Positions 63,154-64,000 of a stretch of DNA of 64,000 nucleotides are shown one piece after another. A program made the position numbers and the translations under genes. The notes beneath the pieces were generated by a model that saw only the letters and a program-made list of their open reading frames with translations, did no database searches and had not been told where the DNA came from. The stretch is from Rattus norvegicus (lineage: Eukaryota; Chordata; Mammalia; Rodentia; Muridae): positions 46,803,335-46,867,334 of the forward strand of contig NC_086032.1 of the NCBI RefSeq assembly GCF_036323735.1, written 5' to 3'. Position 1 is the first letter of the stretch. Each line of letters begins with the position of its first letter.

Positions 63154-64000
63154 TTTGAATTCAGTATTTTCCCAATAGGATTAACATGAAATAAGCTTCT
63201 TATTCCAGATAGAGCAACGTTTTAACGAACTGAAACGCTGTTTCTTTGTGAATTCAGTTAGTTCCCATTAGCAGGCTCTTGTAAGGTGTGTACAATTATA
63301 GATTTATCAAAATTTGCTGAGCCTTATCTCAGTAACTTGGTGAATTCAGTTAGTTCCTCCTAGACCGCAATAGTAATAAGTGGACTGCTGGGATATAGAA
63401 AAATTTTGACGAATTGAATCAAAATTTCTTGGTGAATTCAGTGAGTTCCCAATGGGACATGCTTGTATGAGTGTGCTTTTCAATATAAAGCAACATTTTA
63501 AGTAACAGAATCTAACTATCATGGTGAATTCTGTAGGTTCCCAATAGGATCGCATGTAATAAGTTTCTTATTTAAGATAGAGCAACGTTTAACGAAATGA
63601 AACATTTTTTCTTTCTGAATTCAGTGAGTTCCCAGTAGCAGGCTCTTGTAATATGTGTACTTTTAAAGATTTATCAAAATTTGGTGAGCCGAATCTCAGT
63701 CATTTGTGAATTCAGTTAGTTCCTAGTAGGCCGCAATAGTAATAAGTGTACTATTCGGGATATAGAACAATTTTCACGAATGGAATCAAAATTTCTAGGC
63801 GAATTCAGTGAGTTCCCAATGGGACATGCTTGTATGAGTGTGCTTTTCAATATAAAGCATCATTTTAAGTAACAGAATCTAAGTATCATTGTGAATTCAG
63901 TAGTTGCCAATAGGATTCTCATGTAATAAGCTTGTTATTCAAGATAGCGCAACGTTTTAACGAACTGAAACACTGTTTCTTTGTGAATTCAGTTAGTTCC
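63154..64000 (+). repeat. Return of the 49,344-50,190 satellite sequence
   Basis: From the junction to the window end the sequence follows 49,344-50,190 at an offset of 13,810 bp with only scattered differences (TTTGCTGAGCC against TTTCCTGAGCC, AGCATCATTTT against AGCAACATTTT, one base fewer near 63,588). After subtracting the two ID insertions the offset is about 37 monomers. The match runs off the window edge. Confidence 0.88.

Larger units (their letters stand above)
1..64000 (+). repeat. Rat satellite I tandem array (whole window)
   Basis: The window is head-to-tail satellite interrupted only by four SINEs and one L1-derived insertion. A typical monomer counts out at 370 bp as four subrepeats: about 92 bp (GTGAATTCAG..CAGTAGCAGG..GAGCCGAATC), 93 bp (..GGCCGCAGTAG..CGGGATATAG..), 92 bp (GCGAATTCAGTGAG..GGACATGCTTG..) and 93 bp (..TAATAAGCTTGTTATT..ending near ACACTGTTTCTTT). 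The 92/93/92/93 architecture, EcoRI sites at subrepeat starts and one HindIII site per monomer match the classical description of rat satellite I. Many monomers here are nearer 368 bp. Orientation is constant throughout. The role of this family is structural (centromeric or pericentromeric heterochromatin); no coding function is expected. The species call rests on recall of the family and was not searched. Confidence 0.95.

Noticed and set aside
1..64000. CENP-B box in the satellite monomer
   Set aside because: The closest stretch, TTCGGGATATAG in the second subrepeat, has the TTCG and central A but lacks the CGGG end of NTTCGNNNNANNCGGGN. I found no better match in the monomer consensus.
1..64000. 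CRISPR array or other bacterial repeat system
   Set aside because: The repeats are contiguous 92/93-bp satellite units without unique spacers, and the SINE and L1 content places the sequence in a rodent genome.

Overview
This window is centromeric or pericentromeric satellite heterochromatin of a rat (genus Rattus; R. norvegicus is the likeliest species). About 93% of it is one tandem family, rat satellite I. The monomer is about 370 bp and consists of four related subrepeats of 92, 93, 92 and 93 bp. Nearly every subrepeat begins with a GTGAATTCAG-like block (an EcoRI site), and most monomers carry one HindIII site in the fourth subrepeat. Roughly 160 monomers run head to tail in one orientation throughout. 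The rat assignment is supported independently by four ID SINEs and a rat-type L1 with a monomeric 5' UTR. I found no host protein gene, tRNA, rRNA, CRISPR array or bacterial-type system. The short open frames in the satellite are by-products of the repeat.

Layout. (1) 1-9,419: satellite with a segmental duplication at an offset of about 5.62 kb, each copy carrying the same antisense ID insertion. (2) 9,420-28,107: a very homogeneous higher-order repeat (HOR) of 2,944-2,945 bp (eight monomers), about 6.3 copies. (3) 28,108-31,063: a diverged flank in register with the left flank at an offset of exactly 20,614 bp, ending at an abrupt junction with a 38-bp tandem duplication. (4) 31,064-45,175: heterogeneous satellite with intermixed monomer subtypes and only sparse longer-range duplications. 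(5) 45,176-49,235: one clean retrotransposon insertion with a 13-bp target-site duplication. It is a chimera: L1 5' UTR, intact ORF1 and the first ~114 codons of ORF2, fused to about 1.2 kb of non-L1 sequence that looks like the 3' UTR of a cellular mRNA with AATAAA and an A-rich tail. (6) 49,236-53,944: satellite with five-monomer and two-monomer duplications. (7) 53,945-63,153: a second HOR of 3,416 bp (nine monomers plus a sense ID element), about 2.7 copies. (8) 63,154-64,000: a near-exact return to the sequence of 49,344-50,190.

The biology here is array evolution: unequal exchange and conversion between monomers, local amplification of 8-mer and 9-mer units, and SINE insertions that were later copied with the array. 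The most unusual single object is the L1-cellular 3' UTR chimera. Identities are estimated by eye and homology boundaries are good to a few tens of bases unless a junction is stated.
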